A stretch of 49,444 nt of DNA from an uncultured Prevotella sp. (lineage in GTDB: Bacteria > Bacteroidota > Bacteroidia > Bacteroidales > Bacteroidaceae), in contig ONAR01000018.1 in the NCBI GenBank assembly GCA_900315835.1, positions 1-49,444 of the forward strand. The letters are read 5' to 3'. The translations under genes were made by a program, and so were the position numbers. Below the pieces are notes generated by a model. That model made no database searches. It was not told where the DNA came from and worked only from the letters and a program-made list of their open reading frames with translations. Below are positions 47,459 to 49,444 of this stretch, piece after piece (positions within the stretch are counted from its first letter, which is position 1; the number at the start of each line of letters is the position of its first letter).

Positions 47459-49129
47459 ATGACAGCACAGAAACAACTATTACAAATCCGTTGCAAAAAT
47501 AATAAAAAGGTATTAAATATCGCTCCCGGAAGCACACTTTCTGAAGTTTTTAACGCTTCGGGGGTCGAAATGAACCATGGTCCGATATGCGCCCGAATAA
47601 ATAATAAGGTGGAAGGGCTGCATTACCGGCTCTACCACAACAAGGATGTGGAGTTTCTCGACATGACGTCGGAGCCCGGCTCACGCAACTACACGCGCAC
47701 GCTGTTCTTCATTCTCTGCAAGGCGGTGCACGACATCTACAAGCGCAGTCGGGTGATTATCGACATCCCTGTGAGCAATGGTTTCTACGTCAACCTGCAG
47801 ATTGGCCACCCCGTCGAACTGGAGGATGTCGACCAGATACGCCAGCGCATGCAGCAGATCATCGATGCCGCATACCCCATCCTGCGCTACGAGGTGCCCA
47901 CCGAGGAAGCGGTGAAGATGTTTGAGGAGCGTGGCGACATGGTGAAGGTGAAGCTGCTGAAGAGCGCGGGGAAGCTCTACACCACTTATTATAAGATTGA
48001 CGACTACGTGGATTACTACTACGGTTCGCTGCTCACCAATACGAAGGACATCTACCTCTTCGGATTGGAGAAATACTTCGACGGCGCGCTGCTGCGTATT
48101 CCTGCCATCAAGAACCCCAGCGTGCTGCCCGAGATGACGCATCAGGACAAGATGTTCGGCGTGTTCAAGGAGCATCATCGCTGGCAGGACATCGTAGGCA
48201 TCCGAACGGTGGGCGACTTCAACGAACTGGTGGATAAGGGGTTGGCCACCGAGATTATCAATGTGTCGGAGGCCCTGCAGGAGAAGCGCATCTCGGAGAT
48301 TGCCGACGAGATAGCCTCGCGCAAAGGCGTGAAGCTCGTGTTGCTCGCCGGTCCGTCGTCGTCGGGCAAGACCACGACGTGCAAGCGTCTCAGCATCCAA
48401 CTGTTAGCCAACGGCATACGGCCGCTGCAGATCTCGCTCGACGACTATTTCGTCGACCGCCAGCATACGCCGAAGGATGCCAATGGCGAATACGACTACG
48501 AGAGCCTCTATGCCCTCAACCTCAAACTGATTAATGAGCAGTTTAATGCCCTCTTCCGTGGCGAGGAGGTGGAGTTGCCTAAGTACGACTTCACCACTGG
48601 CACCAGCCATCCGAGCGGCAAGAAACTGAAGATGGGGGAGAACGACATCCTCGTCGTCGAGGGCATCCATGCGCTCAACCCTGAGCTGACGTCGGAGATT
48701 CCGGAAAAGCAGAAGTTCCGCGTCTATGTCTCGGCGTTGACCACCATCCTGCTCGACGACCACAACTACATCCCCACGACCGACAACCGTCTGCTGCGCC
48801 GCATCATCCGCGACTATAAATACCGTGGTGTCAATGCGCAGGAGAGCATCCACCGCTGGCCTTCGGTCAGGGCCGGTGAGAACAAATGGATCTTCCCCAA
48901 CCAGGAGAATGCCGACGCGATGTTCAACTCCGCCATGCTCTTTGAGTTGGGCGTCATCAAGGAACAGGCCGAGCCGCTGCTTGAGCAGGTGCCTGAGAAC
49001 TGCCCCGAATATTCCGAGGCCTACCGCCTGCGTAAGTTCCTGAGCTATATCCGACCGATTCCCAACAAGGATATCCCGCCCACGAGCCTCATGCGCGAGT
49101 TCCTCGGCGGCAGCTCGTTCCACTATTAA
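47459..49129 (+). CDS. TGS-SAD-uridine kinase fusion (nucleoside kinase)
   Basis: Encodes 556 residues. The N-terminal TGS domain (about 5-65; KVLNIAPGSTLSEVF) is followed by a threonyl/alanyl-tRNA synthetase second additional domain (about 70-230; YTRTLFFILCKAVHDIY). The C-terminal half (about 285-520) is a P-loop kinase with GPSSSGKTTT and LDDYFVDRQHTPKD, resembling uridine kinase/phosphoribulokinase. The classic SAD zinc/editing residues (HxxxH, CxxxH) are not evident, so editing activity is unlikely. Such three-part proteins are widespread in Bacteroidetes and Firmicutes and are annotated as nucleoside kinases; their real role is not settled. A weak -7 box (TAACTTTA, about 47420) precedes it. 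Confidence 0.88.
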   Translation: MTAQKQLLQIRCKNNKKVLNIAPGSTLSEVFNASGVEMNHGPICARINNKVEGLHYRLYHNKDVEFLDMTSEPGSRNYTRTLFFILCKAVHDIYKRSRVIIDIPVSNGFYVNLQIGHPVELEDVDQIRQRMQQIIDAAYPILRYEVPTEEAVKMFEERGDMVKVKLLKSAGKLYTTYYKIDDYVDYYYGSLLTNTKDIYLFGLEKYFDGALLRIPAIKNPSVLPEMTHQDKMFGVFKEHHRWQDIVGIRTVGDFNELVDKGLATEIINVSEALQEKRISEIADEIASRKGVKLVLLAGPSSSGKTTTCKRLSIQLLANGIRPLQISLDDYFVDRQHTPKDANGEYDYESLYALNLKLINEQFNALFRGEEVELPKYDFTTGTSHPSGKKLKMGENDILVVEGIHALNPELTSEIPEKQKFRVYVSALTTILLDDHNYIPTTDNRLLRRIIRDYKYRGVNAQESIHRWPSVRAGENKWIFPNQENADAMFNSAMLFELGVIKEQAEPLLEQVPENCPEYSEAYRLRKFLSYIRPIPNKDIPPTSLMREFLGGSSFHY

Positions 49130-49253
49130 AAAAACTGCAGCCCCTCCGACGCACCCGATAATGTCCGTGGGGGACGATAACTTTGGCATCCTAATTTCTA
49201 TCTCACGCTGATGGCGCTGATTTCACCAGCAGCATTGTGCTTGCTGCGTAAAA

Positions 49254-49334
49254 GGGCGCAGCCGATAAAGTCCGTGGTGATGTACGCCACCGGTGACAGT
49301 GTAGTGGCCGGCCTGGTGCCGGCCACCAGCCGCC
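49254..49334 (+). repeat. Second copy of the 40-nt block plus REP-like palindrome, copy 7
   Basis: 49254-49293 repeats exactly the 40-nt block found at 44785-44824 (starts GGGCGCAGCCGATAAAG). Directly after it is a REP unit CAGTGTAGTGGCCGG, then CCTGGTGCCGGCCACCAG (49297-49334). The stretch 49130-49444 holds no gene; it also has CTCACGCAGATCTCG-like motifs near 49392 related to the 44.7-kb arms. Confidence 0.85.
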
Positions 49335-49444
49335 GGTGTTGCGGACGTGTCTCCATCTGCGAGATCAGCGTAAGCGCATCCGCCTTTTTTAGCTCACGCA
49401 GATCTCGCTGACAGCGCATAGGATGCCATCAATGAAATCCGCGT

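Overview
The window reads as chromosomal DNA of a Bacteroidetes bacterium, most likely Prevotellaceae. Promoters follow the Bacteroidetes pattern (TTTG, about 19-21 nt, TAnnTTTG) instead of -35/-10 boxes. There are no clear Shine-Dalgarno sites. A SusC/SusD pair, a propeller/Y_Y_Y/AraC sensor-regulator and several families typical of the phylum (DUF4369 lipoprotein, NagB-PIG-L fusion, TGS-SAD-uridine kinase fusion) are present. Most genes are GC-rich; a few AT-rich patches (about 1-1170 and 26500-27120) look acquired.

Layout. 1-1170: AT-rich accessory patch with a double-glycine-leader peptide and a small membrane protein, next to tRNA-Leu(CAA) and its terminator. 1413-3094: PfkB-type sugar kinase and a lone metal/cobalamin-type ABC ATPase. 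3157-3836: a repeat field with 57-bp direct repeats and a 442-bp imperfect inverted repeat around seven 22-bp tandem units. 4308-10214: operon of a UPF1-like helicase and two secreted transglutaminase-fold proteins, the second without its catalytic Cys. 10440-11152: greA and a fragment resembling a DHH phosphoesterase C-terminus. 11394-20618: a small polysaccharide utilisation locus (SusC, SusD, GH16 glucanase) with an unusual membrane regulator that keeps the sensor propeller and AraC output but has lost the phospho-acceptor His and the receiver domain. 20863-29034: CzcCBA-type heavy-metal efflux system, a YafQ-type toxin-antitoxin pair, and an OmpR/histidine-kinase pair likely to control the pump. 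29102-34189: glutathione peroxidase, membrane acyltransferase, AraC regulator, NagB-PIG-L fusion. 34451-40968: Zn/Cd P-type ATPase with a 19-bp palindromic candidate operator, ComM/YifB, a thioredoxin-fold lipoprotein without CxxC, an abundant-looking OmpA/TPR lipoprotein, and tRNA-Leu(TAA). 41261-49129: DsbD, CyuA-type cysteine desulfidase, QueH, Na/Pi symporter, TGS-SAD-uridine kinase fusion.

Functional themes are glucan foraging (11.4-20.6 kb), divalent-metal detoxification (20.9-29 kb and 34.4-36.3 kb) and envelope redox/thiol chemistry (gpx, DsbD, CyuA). Between genes lies a dispersed family of REP/BIME-like palindromes with the core GGCCGG-N6-GCCGGCC (at least seven copies) plus a second family carried as nested inverted repeats at 44.7 and 49.3 kb. 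The items I consider most worth following are the pseudo-kinase AraC regulator, the double-glycine peptide pair, the composite repeat, the operator-like palindrome before the P-type ATPase, and the NagB-like fusion with altered catalytic residues.
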